Below are positions 12,304 to 23,200 of a stretch of 64,000 nt of DNA, piece after piece. Location: contig JACEVL010000671.1 in the NCBI GenBank assembly GCA_020284085.1, positions 1,814,217 through 1,878,216 on the forward strand. The letters are read 5' to 3'. Positions within the stretch are counted from its first letter, which is position 1. The number at the start of each line of letters is the position of its first letter. The notes under the pieces were generated by a model, which did no database searches, was not told the origin of the DNA, and saw only the letters and a list, made by a program, of their open reading frames with translations. A program made the translations under genes and the position numbers. Origin of the DNA: Aporrectodea caliginosa (Eukaryota; Annelida; Clitellata; Crassiclitellata; Lumbricidae).

Positions 12304-15300
12304 AATGATCATCATCGCCATCATCGTTATAGTCATCATCATCATCGCCATCATCATCATCACCACCACCTTAATCAACATCATAATTATCATTAACATC
12401 ATTGTCATCATCATCATCATCATAATGATCATCATCGCCATCATCATCATCACCACCACCTTAATCAACATCATCATTATCATCATTGTCATCATCATCA
12501 TCATCCCCATCATCATTATCATAATAATCATCACTATCTCTATAATGACCATCCCGCCATCTTCATCATTCCTCTCTTCTCGTTCTCGTCATAATCATAA
12601 TCGTTGTTACTGTCGTCGTTATCATCGTTCGATGTTACTTTCTGGCACAGACATCGATGCATTGGATGGTTCTGCGACACTCGCTGGATCGGAATCGAAT
12701 CCACAACTGAACGGCGCAGGTCAGTTACAGCTAACCAGATGAGGAAGAGGATGACGATGTTCACATGATCTTCTTTAAGTTCTCTGCCCTTCGGCAGGTT
12801 CCAACTTCCAATGACGCCACTCTTCTCTGTGCTGTGCTTTTTCCTTTAATTCGCTGTATCCGTCGGCCATCCATCCCAGCATCATCTGCCTCGGTCTTCC
12901 CCTCCCTCTTTTCCCTACCATTCTCCCTTCTATGCTTTCACATGATCATGATTATATAATGATTATATAAATAGTCGTGTATGAATTCATACAGATGTGT
13001 ATGTTGTATGTATGTATGTATCTATAGACTCTTACTATGGAACTCCTAATTAATGTACCTCACGAAAACGCTAATTAACAGCCATGATAAAGAATGCTGT
13101 TGTCGTTACTGCTGCTGCTGAATTGTAATTTGTATTGACTATTTATGTTGCGTTGCTCTAAGAGCAAAGCGAATCAGAGGCGATCTCTGCGCTGGCCTGT
13201 GTTATGTTCAATGTCGTTAGGAAGAGGACCATTTTTCAGTTAACCCCTTTCGTGTGCGGAACGTAATATTACGTTTGCGCCAAACCGGCCGTCATTGTGC
13301 GGAACGTAATATTACGTTTTTATTAGTCTTTGACTTCCACGCACTGTGATGGCCGTAATATTACGTTCTAACATCGTTTTTGCGTTTTGATTCGGTAGAT
13401 GACAGCAGTGGTTAGTAAAATTTCGAGAAACAACAGCAGCTCTTGGTGTATTTACTCTTCAACATCGTCGGACACACTTCCGAATTATGTGGACTTCGGG
13501 CTAATATCTATTCATATTACTGTTTTATTATACAACAATCTGTCTTTTTTTAGTGACAGTTATGTCTAATACGGCGACTTTGAATAGGGTAGGATAGAAT
13601 AGGGTAGGATAGAATAGGTTAGGGTAGAATAGCTCAGCGCCGCTGAACTAGCTGCTGCTTTGCAACATATTACTCTGACGAGGAAGATCTTATAGATTCT
13701 ATCTTACCCTATTCTACCCTGCCCTATTCTAGCCTACCCTATTCTACCCATCCCTATTCTACCTTACCCTATTCTATCTTACCCTATTCTACCCTGCCCT
13801 ATTCTAGCCTACCCTATTCTACCCTAACCTATTCTATCCTACCCTATTCTACCCATCCCTATTCTACCTTTTTGGGAGAAATAATTCCACAAGGACGGCG
13901 GGTTAAGAAAAATTTAATTCCACACGAAAGGGGTTAACATGATGATGCTGATGATCGTTACAGCGATAGGCATGTATGATGTATATGTAAGCTTGGGTGT
14001 AGGTATTTATGTATGTATATGTGTATTTATGTATGCATATATGCCTGTGTGTGTATATATATAGGTATGTGTGCTTTTATTGTGCATGTCTTAAAATCTC
14101 ACACACGTGCTATCCAAAAGTCCGGAAGTGGGGCATCTGAGCCGAGAATGTTCTCGAGCTGTTTAATGATGATGTTTAAGACACCGATGATGATGTATTT
14201 GATGATGATGTTGAATATGACTTTATTTAGGCGCTATATAAATGAAAAATCGCTGCCAAATACGATAACTAAGAGCTAGAGCGCTCGGGCTTTTACTACT
14301 GGCGCTCTGTGATATCTGATTAGATAATTGGCTCTTCTTTTTATGACCAGCTTGTACGGTCCTCTACATGAGCAGCGTCGAAACGGAGAACTTGACTGGA
14401 CCGGAAGCTCTGGCGAGATCGATCAAGGACCTCTTTGAGTCTGGACGACCTCTACCAAGGTCAACGATCGTCCAGTTCAAGGTCACGCGAGATGGAATCA
14501 CGCTCACCGATAACAGACGAAGGCAAAGGACTTATTTAATTTATTCATTTATTCAAATGTGTATTCATCAATTCATCCATTCATTCATATATCAATCCAC
14601 CCATCTACCCATCTAACCATCAAATTCATCCAAATAGCCGTACGTCCATCATCCATCCATTCATTCATCCATCTATCCATTTGATCGTTACTCGAATCAC
14701 GGATTTATATAGCACCTGTTTTAAACCTCATTGAAGGCCCAAATTACTTGACAACACGTAGCGATCGAACCAGATGGTTTTCAATCGCTTGTATACGCAC
14801 AACAGACAATTCGAGGCCTAGGTTCTCATTTATAATGCAATTACTAGAAACACGAACCAACGGAAGAATTCTGTGGCCAGGGATGAATGAGACCGAGACA
14901 CAAAAGTGTCTCAAAGAAGATAAACCTCCACTCAGTCGGATTGCAACTTTTGACATAGAAACTGTAGAGTGATCAGTTAGTTGCTTTCATTCTTTTGTTC
15001 TAGAATATTCTTTCGACGTTTCTATCCGATTCAAACGATAACGTTCTGTGGAGTGGACCCAAGAGACAGACGGTTAGAGCGACAACTATCTTACTTACAT
15101 TTAACTTAATCCAATACGCAGAACGACAACTATCTAAGCCTATCTTAATTATATGTTTTAACTCACTACAGTTCTATCAATAATTAATTGATATCTATAA
15201 CAATTGTCGCAATAATTCGCAGGATAACCTATTGTTTTAATAATCTCAGGATTTAACGAGTTCGTTTCAATTTTATTGTTAATTATTTGAGTAATTAATC

Positions 15301-15939
15301 AACTTCTAAATCAATTGTTATTTTATTTTCGTGTCTAAGTTGAACCTTGCTGTGGTTTCAGATGGACTGTCAGAAGTGAAGATATTACGATCAGTGGAAA
15401 GTTAGTGAAGATGCTCTTATCTGACGACGATTTTGTGACGATGATGATGATGATGATAATGATGATGGTGGTGATGACAATGATGGCGTGAAGTGGTGAT
15501 GTGATGATGATGATGATGATGATGTGATGTGATGATGGTGGTGGTGGTTATGATAAGGACGATGATGATGATAACGACGACGATTATGATTAATGTTGAT
15601 ATGAAAACAAAGACGATGGCCTATCTTTACGTCTATTCCGTAAGAGCTTGAAGACCATTCTCTTCGATCCTGGTTATCCGTGGTTAGGTGGGAGCGCCTC
15701 AAATGAGTCCCTGTTGAAGGGACTAATTTAAGGCGCTATATAAATTTGTGTGATTACAATCACACTAATTGTTCTTTGTGTTTGTCAGGGCTTTTGGTTT
15801 CGTTGCGCGGAAGCCAGGAGTGGCGAGGGAGAACGCCTGTCACGTCTTCCTTGAACTCGATCCAACTCAGCCGTCCAACGTCATCGTCAACTTCGTTACG
15901 AAGGTTCTCATCGGTCAAGGTCAACGTCTGCTCCAGTAG
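2488..15939 (+). CDS. TNS: Tensin (3' portion: low-complexity region, SH2, PTB)
   Basis: Tensins are cytoplasmic scaffolds that tie integrin tails to actin at adhesions; the C-terminal SH2 binds phosphotyrosine partners and the PTB binds beta-integrin tails. I recognise 12 exons: 2488-2696, 5193-7301, 8173-8309, 8804-8896, 9480-9605, 10472-10564, 11804-11881, 12651-12719, 14351-14522, 15004-15072, 15362-15400 and 15789-15939 (stop TAG 15937-15939). Phases agree at every junction from 7301 onward. The SH2 contains SFVVRNS, the FLVRES-type strand with its phosphotyrosine-binding Arg. The PTB runs from [20 protein letters not shown] to [17 protein letters not shown]. The N-terminal phosphatase-like/C2 half is not in the window. 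Introns are repeat-rich, and the one after 14522 appears to use a GC donor. The large second exon has reading-frame problems described separately. Family assignment is strong; paralogue is undetermined. Confidence 0.92.
2921..3325. repeat. 24-bp tandem repeat (ATCGATGTAATTCTAACTGT)
   Basis: About 16 copies of a 24-bp unit containing ATCGAT, mostly exact, with a disturbed stretch at about 3228-3250. It lies in a tensin intron. The 104-codon minus-strand frame across it is only the repeat being free of stops. Confidence 0.95.
3415..4200 (-). mobile_element. SINE family B copy split by a later insertion
   Basis: Family-B SINE body (AGCGACT...TCTCAGTCTCGGCATATG, then GACAGTGTATGGTCA) is cut at 3532 and resumes at 4132 (ATTATGGCTGAGTTCGCCG). 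The insert is the inverted-repeat element at 3533-4131. Other copies of this family lie at 59.1, 60.7, 61.2 and 61.9 kb. Confidence 0.75.
3533..4131. mobile_element. Inverted-repeat DNA element inserted in a SINE
   Basis: It begins ATGGGCGTCCGCAGGAATTT and ends CCTCCGGACGCCCAT, short terminal inverted repeats. Flanks carry a roughly 10-bp direct repeat AATGTACTCA / AATGTATTCA that matches the uninterrupted SINE. Internally ATCCCAACAGCCGCCAAC occurs twice (about 3655 and 3783). A diverged right end of the same family is at about 44760-44862. No transposase frame; superfamily not assigned. Confidence 0.75.
4335..5110. repeat. TTATG-type satellite with higher-order units
   Basis: Degenerate ATGTTATG/ATGCTATG pentamer array with near-identical ~57-60-bp higher-order units between about 4500 and 4760. 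It lies directly upstream of the 5193 tensin exon. Long Met/Leu/Cys/Tyr frames here are repeat artefacts. Confidence 0.9.
5193..7301 (+). CDS. TNS: Tensin large low-complexity exon with frame disruptions
   Basis: Acceptor CCGCAG ends at 5192 and donor AAG|GTAGGT follows 7301; the phase-2 end matches the next exon. The first part is built on repeats of the CAGTTGCAAGAACAACAAAGG type. In one frame these read QLQEQQR and in another SCKNNKG; both are open. About 5830 the Gln-rich reading moves to the other frame, and near 6379-6381 an extra T in a VGxSQ-coding repeat moves the reading again. After that one frame runs cleanly to the donor ([31 protein letters not shown]). The sequence as given therefore needs at least one single-base correction to be translated through. 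It may be assembly indels in homopolymer-like repeats or a genuinely variable region. Confidence 0.7.
6236..6482 (+). repeat. Coding minisatellite, VG(A/V)SQ repeats
   Basis: Tandem GCCAGGTTGGTGCAA / GCCAGGTTGGGGTGA units of 15-18 bp encode runs of [11 protein letters not shown] single extra T at 6379-6381 breaks the frame within this tract. Confidence 0.85.
7302..8172. other. Tensin intron, nothing recognised
   Basis: AT-rich intron sequence with short variants of ATGATCTAATC near 7330-7450. No gene or clear element was seen. Confidence 0.6.
8320..8780. repeat. Degenerate ATACA simple-repeat tract
   Basis: Irregular AATACAATACA sequence in the tensin intron between 8309 and 8804; a similar tract lies at 17041-17250. 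Confidence 0.8.
8804..11881 (+). CDS. TNS: Tensin SH2-domain exons (four)
   Basis: The SH2 is assembled from 8804-8896 ([13 protein letters not shown], domain entry), 9480-9605 ([15 protein letters not shown], with [17 protein letters not shown]), 10472-10564 ([20 protein letters not shown]) and 11804-11881 ([19 protein letters not shown]). Every junction is phase 1. The [10 protein letters not shown] and [10 protein letters not shown] segments are tensin signatures rather than general SH2 features. A 142-bp MITE (8943-9084) and large microsatellites lie in the introns. Confidence 0.93.
8943..9084. mobile_element. MITE, CAGTGGYGTAAATC family
   Basis: Begins CAGTGGTGTAAATCACGGGG and ends AAATTTTCGCCTCTG. 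It is the same family as 58093-58235 and 61546-61700, which have clean 8-bp target duplications. Here the flanks ATTCTGTC and ATACTCTT match only partly. Non-coding, hAT-like. Confidence 0.75.
9825..9991. repeat. (ATT)n microsatellite
   Basis: About 165 bp of nearly pure ATT triplets in the tensin intron after the SH2 exon at 9480-9605. Confidence 0.97.
10005..10160 (+). repeat. Interspersed repeat (TCAAACGCTATATATAG family)
   Basis: Shares GATGGCAACAAACAC, TTTAGACACCTCTAAATCGC and TTTCAAACGCTAT with 38430-38580, and partly, inverted, with 2385-2460. Non-coding. Confidence 0.75.
10640..11225. repeat. 66-bp minisatellite (GAATAGAAT-rich)
   Basis: About nine copies of a 66-bp unit containing GGAAAGAGATTAGAATTAAA. 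Because 66 is divisible by 3, a 227-codon minus frame stays open; its protein is a pure repeat ([16 protein letters not shown]) and is not a gene. Confidence 0.95.
11950..12540. repeat. CAT-triplet array with higher-order structure
   Basis: Mostly ATC/CAT triplets with a recurring block CACCACCACCTTAATCAACA that appears four times. Intron of tensin. Open frames on both strands encode Ile or Met runs and are artefacts. Confidence 0.95.
13244..13933. mobile_element. piggyBac-type non-autonomous element
   Basis: Flanked on both sides by TTAA (13240-13243 and 13934-13937). It has terminal inverted repeats CCCCTTTCGTGTG...CACACGAAAGGGG, the piggyBac pattern of TTAA target and C/G-rich tips. The palindrome CGTAATATTACG or a close form occurs three times near the left end. 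The interior has GAATAGGGTAGGATA repeats facing CCCTATTCTACC repeats, so it could fold into a long hairpin. No transposase frame; it sits in a tensin intron. Confidence 0.88.
14351..15939 (+). CDS. TNS: Tensin PTB-domain exons and C-terminus
   Basis: Exons 14351-14522, 15004-15072, 15362-15400 and 15789-15939 encode the PTB domain: [84 protein letters not shown]. The first intron starts AAG|GCAAAG; no GT site at this point keeps the frame, whereas the GC site gives phase 2, exactly what the next exon needs. The stop is TAG at 15937-15939. No clear AATAAA was found just downstream. Confidence 0.92.
15420..15600. repeat. GAT-triplet tract
   Basis: Interrupted GATGAT array in the last-but-one tensin intron. 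Confidence 0.9.
15700..15745. repeat. GCGCTATATAAAT repeat tail
   Basis: GGCGCTATATAAATTT, one of many dispersed tails in the window (2450, 14233, 36411, 40229; inverted at 52982, 53306, 60431). It is the 3' end of an old interspersed repeat, not a TATA promoter. Confidence 0.6.
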
Positions 15940-16244
15940 TTATCACTTCCGGTACACGAAGAAATGATGACTCAGCATCGTCCGAAGGATAAAGGATTTC
16001 ATGCCGTCATTTGCTCTCTGCTGTGTTCTTTAAGCCGATTTTTGGCCTCTGATTTGTCCTCCCCATAGCTGTCCCCTTTCTGTCCTGTGCTCTGTCCCCA
16101 AGATGCAACAAATATTTCTGCAGAGGTTGTGAAACTTGAAAACTTGAACATGGCGCAATGTGTGCAAGAAATGTGCACATGTGATTTTCAGGAGCGACAT
16201 TGTACCCATCTTGTCCCTATGAGGGGACACCCATAAGCTATAAT

Positions 16245-16550
16245 TGTGTACTCTGTTCTACCATCTGCTTTGTCTTTTGTCCTGTCTTCCGCTCTGCCCT
16301 CCGTCCTGTTATCTGTTTCCTCCATTGTGTCTTCTCTTGTGCTCTGAACACTATGTCCTCCACCCTGTCTTAGGTTCTGCCCTCTGTTCTGTCCTCTGCC
16401 CTGTCCTCTGTTCTGTCTTCCGCCCTGTCCTCTGTTCTGCCCTCCGTTCTATCCTCTGTTCTTCTTCATTTTGTCCTCCATGTTGTCCTTCATTTTGTCT
16501 TCTGTTCTGTCCTCCATTTTGTCCTCCGTTCCTCCCTCTGATTGGCCTTT
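16245..16550. repeat. GTCCTCTGTTCT-like degenerate minisatellite
   Basis: Strand-asymmetric C/T/G tract of about 12-bp units such as CTGTCCTCTGTTCTG. Open frames across it are low-complexity. Confidence 0.8.
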
Positions 16551-18469
16551 GACAACTACTCCATTTGCAGTTGCTTTCCTAATACTCCTAATTGTTCTCC
16601 GAAGTATTATATTACTTTACATCGCATATAGTATGCACGTTAACTTTACAATAATGTTGTTCGTAAATTATTGCAATTATTTATTTTATTCTCGCATATT
16701 TCAACGACATTTACGTTTTTTGCTTGCAGTGTACAAACGCTTGCCTATACATGTAGACTTGACGCTACGCTATAGAGAGGCAATAATTATGTCGCCTCTG
16801 AGTTAGTTAGCCTTGTGGCAATTGTATATTGCCTCGTGTAAACAATTATTGCCTTTACTTCGGAACTATAACCGTCCGGTTGTTAGTTTTTCGTTGTTAG
16901 TTTTGTTGCCCTTGTTGTCCAGAGACAACGTGTGGTTGCTGTTGTTAATCATCGCCTTCAGAAGTAAATTGTTTAACCGATGTTGCTCTGTGTTTTATAT
17001 AGTAGAGTATACTTACTGTACAATGCAGAATACTAAACAATAATAACAACATACAATACAATGGAATGCAATACAATACAACAAATGAATTACAATGCAA
17101 TACAATGCACTACGGTGCACACAAAATGCATTGGAATGCAATACAATGCAACATACAATGGAATAAAAATACGACAACACAAAGAACAATACAAAGCAAT
17201 GCAATGCAACAACATGAAATATAATACATTGCAATACAATATTAATTAATTACAATAGGCTTGATCCCTACTCATAGTTTGTTTTAGAAAAAGTTAAGAC
17301 TCGATTACGTAGAAGCCGATGAGAGCTGAATGCAATGCATGCATTCCATGCAATCAATCAGCAACTTCTATTGCGCCACCGGTGTCTAATGCACAAGACT
17401 CAACCAATGGCACACCAAAACCAAGCTTTTGTCATATCAATATCCAGAAGATCAGTCCACTAAGGCAGAGACAGCCTATGGTGGAAAAGCAATTTTAGAA
17501 AAAGTAAAGTCTCAACTTGAGTAAGAAATATAACATGAAAGCGACAGAGCAGAACGAGCAGAAGCAGGGAAAGAATTACAAATCTCGGTCCAGCAATCGG
17601 TCACCAAGAACGGTTTTAGTGTTAGGCATTATCACTTTGGATCCTTGACCTGGAATTGATTTCACCCCCGCCTATGGATTATGTTTTGACAAAGCGCCTG
17701 TGAATAAGCTTGTTCCCGCGGTCTTGAGTTTTGGGGCGCTGTAGAAAAGTCGAGATTATGATTACGATTATGAAGAAAGAAGGGTCATCATGATCAGGTG
17801 ACCTGGTTGAATAAAACAAATTATGGGTTTGGGATTAAGCCCCTACCTGTCTTATGTCGTTTGGCCTGTATACAGAGACGGGAAGGTTTTATAATGAAAA
17901 CGACCAAGACACAGTAAGCAATCTAACCTTATAAGCCTGTGGAATTAGGACAGATGCTAGGTACTGTGTCTGGTTACAATTCTATGTTTTACACACAATC
18001 AGCCCTGCTTTCGACAGACCTCTTCCTAAATGGGAAGCCAGTGCAGTGATGTAAGTACAAGAATCGTATACGCTCATATCTAGATCACATATCATACAAT
18101 ACAACTCAGCAGAAAATACAGAACAATACAATGCAATAGAACAGAAACAACAGACAAAGTGCAATACAATATACAACTATGCGATGAAGTTGAGCTGCGA
18201 TGTTTTTTGCGGTGCCTTTTTTCTGGTGATTGACGGCCGACTGCGCCGACCATTAGAGCCAACTATTAATACATAGTTAGATGGTAGGCAGAGGAACGGG
18301 AGGAGGTACTCTAGGTGCTTGACATTTTCATAAAGCATCTTTATCTCCATGCAAACAGACTTAGAGGGAGAAAGAAGAGCAGAAACAGAGTCAGCCAGAG
18401 ATACAATGTCATATAGCAGACATACACAGAAAAATAGGAGGAGGCGCCGAGGAAAATGGAATGCATGGA

Positions 18470-19015
18470 GTTACAGAGACAGGCAGACAGACAGACAAAC
18501 AACAGACAGACAGACAGAAACGCAAAGAGAATAGACAGAGAATGAGAGAAACATCAAAAGCAACCAAGAATACTGACAGAGACACACAACGAGACAAAAA
18601 GGCAGAGAAACAAGGAGACATTCAAGCGACATACACACAGAGAGCAGAGACTCAAAGAAACACCGAAAAACAGACAGACAGACAGACATAGACGTGGTAG
18701 GAGAGAGAAACGGTGCAGAGAGAGATGCAGAGGGACAAACAATATGAGAAAAAATCAGAGAAACAGACAGATAGGCAGACACAGACAGAAATGCAAGAAA
18801 ATTCAGAGAAGCAGACTTATGTCAGACGAAGGCATCCGTTGTTTTCCTGTATATCTATTGGGAACAATAACCGATTTGCCGACACAGCATCCATTACTCT
18901 TCGTCAGCCAATACCTCAGTTTTACGTCGGAAATCTCCCAAGAAGAAAGACAGACAGATAGACAGACAGAGACAGAGATAGAGAGACCGACAGACAGACA
19001 GAGAGTGAGAATGGT
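18470..19015. repeat. Interrupted (CAGA)n tract
   Basis: CAGACAGACAGA runs mixed with purine-rich AGAGA sequence; two pure clusters, near 18475-18520 and 18940-19005. No gene. Confidence 0.9.
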
Positions 19016-20127
19016 CTGCAACAGCTGAGGTATGTTTCTGATGGCCAAGGGAGTGAAACCCGAGACGTCTGAAACGGTGGGAGTGCCGAGCGATCAGTGG
19101 TTCGCTCTGATCGCTATACCTTGATGGGAGTGGGGGCGTGATGCGGTTGTATACGACTTCGGACGTATACAAAACAGACTGCGATGCATAAACAGAAGGC
19201 GTTTTGCAGAAGTCGGCTTATTAAAAGTGACTGATTAGAAAGTTAATTTGAACGACAGTCAGGATTGGCACGAAGAAATGAAGCTATCAGTGAGTTTCAG
19301 TACTCTTGAAAAGTATGCAGCGTAAAGTTCTCGTTAACATAAATGGTGCTAAAGTAGGAAGTAGCTATCATAAGATAAACAGCTTACTATTATGCAACAG
19401 CTTATTGTGTGCAGCAGATTATGCAACAGCTTAATGAGCAAGTATTGAATTAAAACTGATATCTGAGCAACCAGTTAGTGGTTATTTTCAATGTCAAAGT
19501 GATACGGATTCTTTACGAAGAGGTATAAGTAAACTTACTCTCACAATGACGTGTGTGTATGTATGTATGCATAGTAGATACAATGTGGAATTTTCGTTTA
19601 TTCATTAACATTGTCAGAACGCAATGCGATTGCAAAAAATATGGCCATGTATAGGCATCAGGTTTACAGTGTAAGCGTTTGGTCAAGATATAATTAACTT
19701 TTAATTGATAACCTAAATTTAAAGGGCTTAGAGTTTCATAGATGCCCTTATAAAGCTGAGTGTGAATAAAGTTTTTGGTATCCCTCGTTGGGAATGAGAA
19801 TTCTTCTTGAGCCGCTTTTTGAAGGAAGGCAGTGAATTTGAGCTAGTTATTCGATGACTTAATTGTACATTTTTTTCTCACAGCTTCTGTGTTTGTAACT
19901 TTCAGGTTGATCGTTTTGCCTCTGAACTTCATTCGTAACCATCGCGAGAACTTCAGCCTCGATCTGCTCGACCTGACGCGATTTTCGACATAATACAACA
20001 AAGAATCCATAGTATACAACTGTATTCGATATTGCCCTCCTTCCAAAGTTCAGAAGCGTAGAAACCACGACACTACAGAACATCGATGCCGCTGAGCAAA
20101 CGTGACTGTAGGACTTACTCACAGACC

Positions 20128-20205
20128 ATACATAGACCGCATGAGTGGAGGTTCGAACCTGTGCTCTCGGCGTTACAGGCTGAGCTACCATTCGGATACC
20201 TCGCG
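20128..20205 (-). mobile_element. tRNA-like SINE head
   Basis: On the minus strand CGAATGGTAGCTCAGCCTG resembles an A box and AGGTTCGAACCTC a B box, with spacing typical of a tRNA-derived SINE head. It lies 70 bp upstream of the orphan start codon. It lacks a full cloverleaf, so it is not called as a tRNA gene. Confidence 0.6.
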
Positions 20206-20270
20206 TCTCTACAGCAATGAACATGAACTTTAACCTACACGAAGATAGATAAACTCGTGCAACGCTGAGA

Positions 20271-23200
20271 ATGTCACAGAAAGATGCAGCTGTGTCGCAA
20301 CTCCTCGATTCGACGAAGCGAGACTTGGACGTTGAATTGGGTCTGGAGTTGGACTCATGCCCCGACTCAGACGACAACGAAAGTCCACAGTCCTGGAACA
20401 AAAGTCCGCTGCATGTTCGGAAGATTAGGCGGAAGGATGGTCGACCTGTTTCCGCAGAGGTCAACTACGATCTGACATCGAGAAAGCTCCTCATCTATAC
20501 GTTCTCCGGTGATGATGGTGAGAGCAGTGCGAAGGCTGGGCGAAGAGTTCCTGAATCCGATATCTACCTTAGAAGACAGAGTACACCCGAGGCTTTCCGT
20601 GGAATGTCGCGCTTTGTCGGTGCGCGGACCACGGACCTCTCGTCGGGGCCTGTGGCCCGGGAGTTGGCGGAACGAGAAGTGGTTTGGGAGAAGAGAAAGA
20701 GTTGTGATGGACGTGGTGCACCAGAGGACGACGCTGGCGGAGCTGTGTATCCCATTCTGACCTGGAGCGATTTACGGAACCAGAGAGATACGGCAACTGG
20801 GGAGAGGTGCTCTACCTCTTCTTCTTCGCAACGGCAAGTTGGTAATCTGAACGAAACTGTTAGGACTCACCTCGACAAAATCGAACGCACTAGTAAAGAA
20901 TCGCAGAATCCTACACAAGGTAATCAGCTGAACGACGACGAAAGTCTTTGCTTTGAGGAAACAGGAAGGTTTCAAACTCCTCTGAATCGTGGAGAAATTG
21001 GCAAAGGCAGTTGGAACGCCTTTCAACGGACACCACCAAGAACCGGAAGTAGCCTTCCGAGTGTCGTCCTAACGAATGACGTTCAGTTTCGTTCTCAGGA
21101 GGACATGCGACGGATTTGGCCACCGCAGATCGAATGGAGGATTCCAGATGGAGATCGGGAACGCAACACTCGCGGAGTTTTGGCGGCTCATAAAAACATA
21201 CCAGAAATCGGAATCAAATCGATGGAACAGAAGAAGCAGTCCTCGAGTTTCCAACACGATGAGAACATTCATAGACCATTCTGGAAACAAAGTGTCAAAT
21301 CCTCAGCTACAATCGAAGGAGTTAGTCATTCTGAAGAGTCTGAGTGGTCGCTAGAAGGTCGGAGAAGCGAGGGGTCTTTGCGACAATGGCGGGATTCTTC
21401 CCATGTTCACGCTAAGCCGTACATCGATAAGGGAGTGCCATTAAGAATCGATATACCTCAAGAAAACCCGACTCGTCAACCAGCGAAGGAAAGGAGTCAG
21501 AGAACTGAAGCTGCTGTCCAGCGATCAGCGACGACGTATCTCAACTTCCGAAAGCCTGAAGTGATTCGGGAAGGTCTTGTCTTGCAGTCCAACTTCAATG
21601 GAACTGGGATTTCTAGAAATCTAAATGTTTACAGCAGCAGCCGTTTCGGTGAAGCTACTCGTACTCGCGAAAGCGACAACACTGAAACTTTATCGACAGA
21701 CGGTTCTGATGGTGGTGGAAGCCAGTGCCGTGATACCGGTACGCTTCTAGTCATTCGTAGGAAACCGTTAGAATTTCAGAAATCATGCCAAGGTCGGTAT
21801 GGCTCTCTACGGGATGCTGACGCAACTGGTTCTTTGCAACGTATCGCGATATCTTTAGAGGATAAACTGGACGCTGAATCAAGGGACATTGCAACTTCTG
21901 TCTCGCCAGCATCTCCAAAAACCAACCAGGCGTGTCTGGAAAAGACGGTAGCGTCAAAACCCCAAAGCAATGAACCACGCAAGACGAATGAGCATAGCAC
22001 CGCCAACCACGTTCTATCTTTCAAAACAGTAAATCTATCTGGATCTAAACCATTCTCACCGCAAAACAACCAAAATACCACAGCTTTTTCGGACACAGGC
22101 GAAGACAGAGGAAACGCCGAGTCCACTTTACGAGGTCAGCGTTCACCCGAAGACGGTTTGAACAGCAGTTGTTCAACACAACCTCAACTGCTTCAAAAAG
22201 ACAGAAGATTCCAGAGTGAATCAAACATCCAAGATTGCCCACAGACAGATGTTTGGAAAGGCGAATTTCCAAGAGACAATCACCCGCTTCAGGACAGAAG
22301 TTGCAGCGTGCCCATCATCATTCAGAACCGTCCACCACCTGGACATTTCCGGCACCATGATTCGTTCGACATCCACCATCAGCCAGTTCAGGGCGGATTA
22401 ACTTTCAGAAGCTCTTACCAGCCATCCGAAAAGACTTGGACGATGAGCGAGTCGTCCATGAAGCCCACAGCAGGCGACTTGCCAACAGCTTGGAATACAT
22501 TGGCTTCCACCCTGGACTGCTCCTCCTCTAAGGAGTTGAAATCGCCAGACTCCGGACGAAGCCTTGTACAGAGCGCCGAATATATAGCTTCGAAGAGCCC
22601 AGGGAAGACGGGGATCGCACCAAAGTGTAATTTGGAAGTGGGGGTACCAGCCGAAAGCAGAGGATCGAAGCAAACACAAGACGAGAAGACACATCGGAAC
22701 TCATTGCCGCTAATCTTCTACAACAGCAAGTACAAACAGGCGGAGATGATGGATCCTCTTGCGAAGGTGTTCAACGACGGTAAGGACAGCGATACGTGGA
22801 TGCTGTCAAGCGGAACGGGTGACTCGCAGTGGCAGTCGTTTTCCGGCATCCCCAAGAGCATCGAAGTGGAACGGACGGACGAACACGTGTCAGGTGATTG
22901 CAGACAAGATGTTCCGCTTGGCGACTCAAGCATGACTGAGAAGAAGCCACCGAAACCCAAACTGGAGATGCCAGTGCAGTCGCAACCTGAAGACTGGCAA
23001 TACAACACGATATACGAACCCGACACACCGTCTCCACTGAACGAAATCCCTCCAACCGCCAAGGAAAGCACACAGCAAGATGATCACGATGCAATCGCAA
23101 TAGCCGGCGGTCAACCGGAAAACCAGTGGAGCTCACTTCCGAGTCTACTCGACCGCAGCGAAGACCGTAGAGACCCAGCAGGAACCAGTTGCCAGAAATC

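Larger units (their letters stand above)
15940..20120. other. Intergenic, simple-repeat rich
   Basis: Between the tensin stop and the orphan gene I see a pyrimidine-rich GTCCTCTGTTCT minisatellite (about 16245-16550), an ATACAATGCA tract (17041-17250), a CAGA tract (18470-19015) and otherwise unremarkable sequence. No supported gene. Confidence 0.6.

Noticed and set aside
14225..14245. TATATAAAT as a core promoter TATA box
   Set aside because: GCGCTATATAAAT recurs many times in both orientations, always as the tail of an interspersed repeat.
14748..14972. Frame with [13 protein letters not shown] as a tensin exon
   Set aside because: No splice sites of the right phase, and the PTB continues directly from 14522 to 15004.
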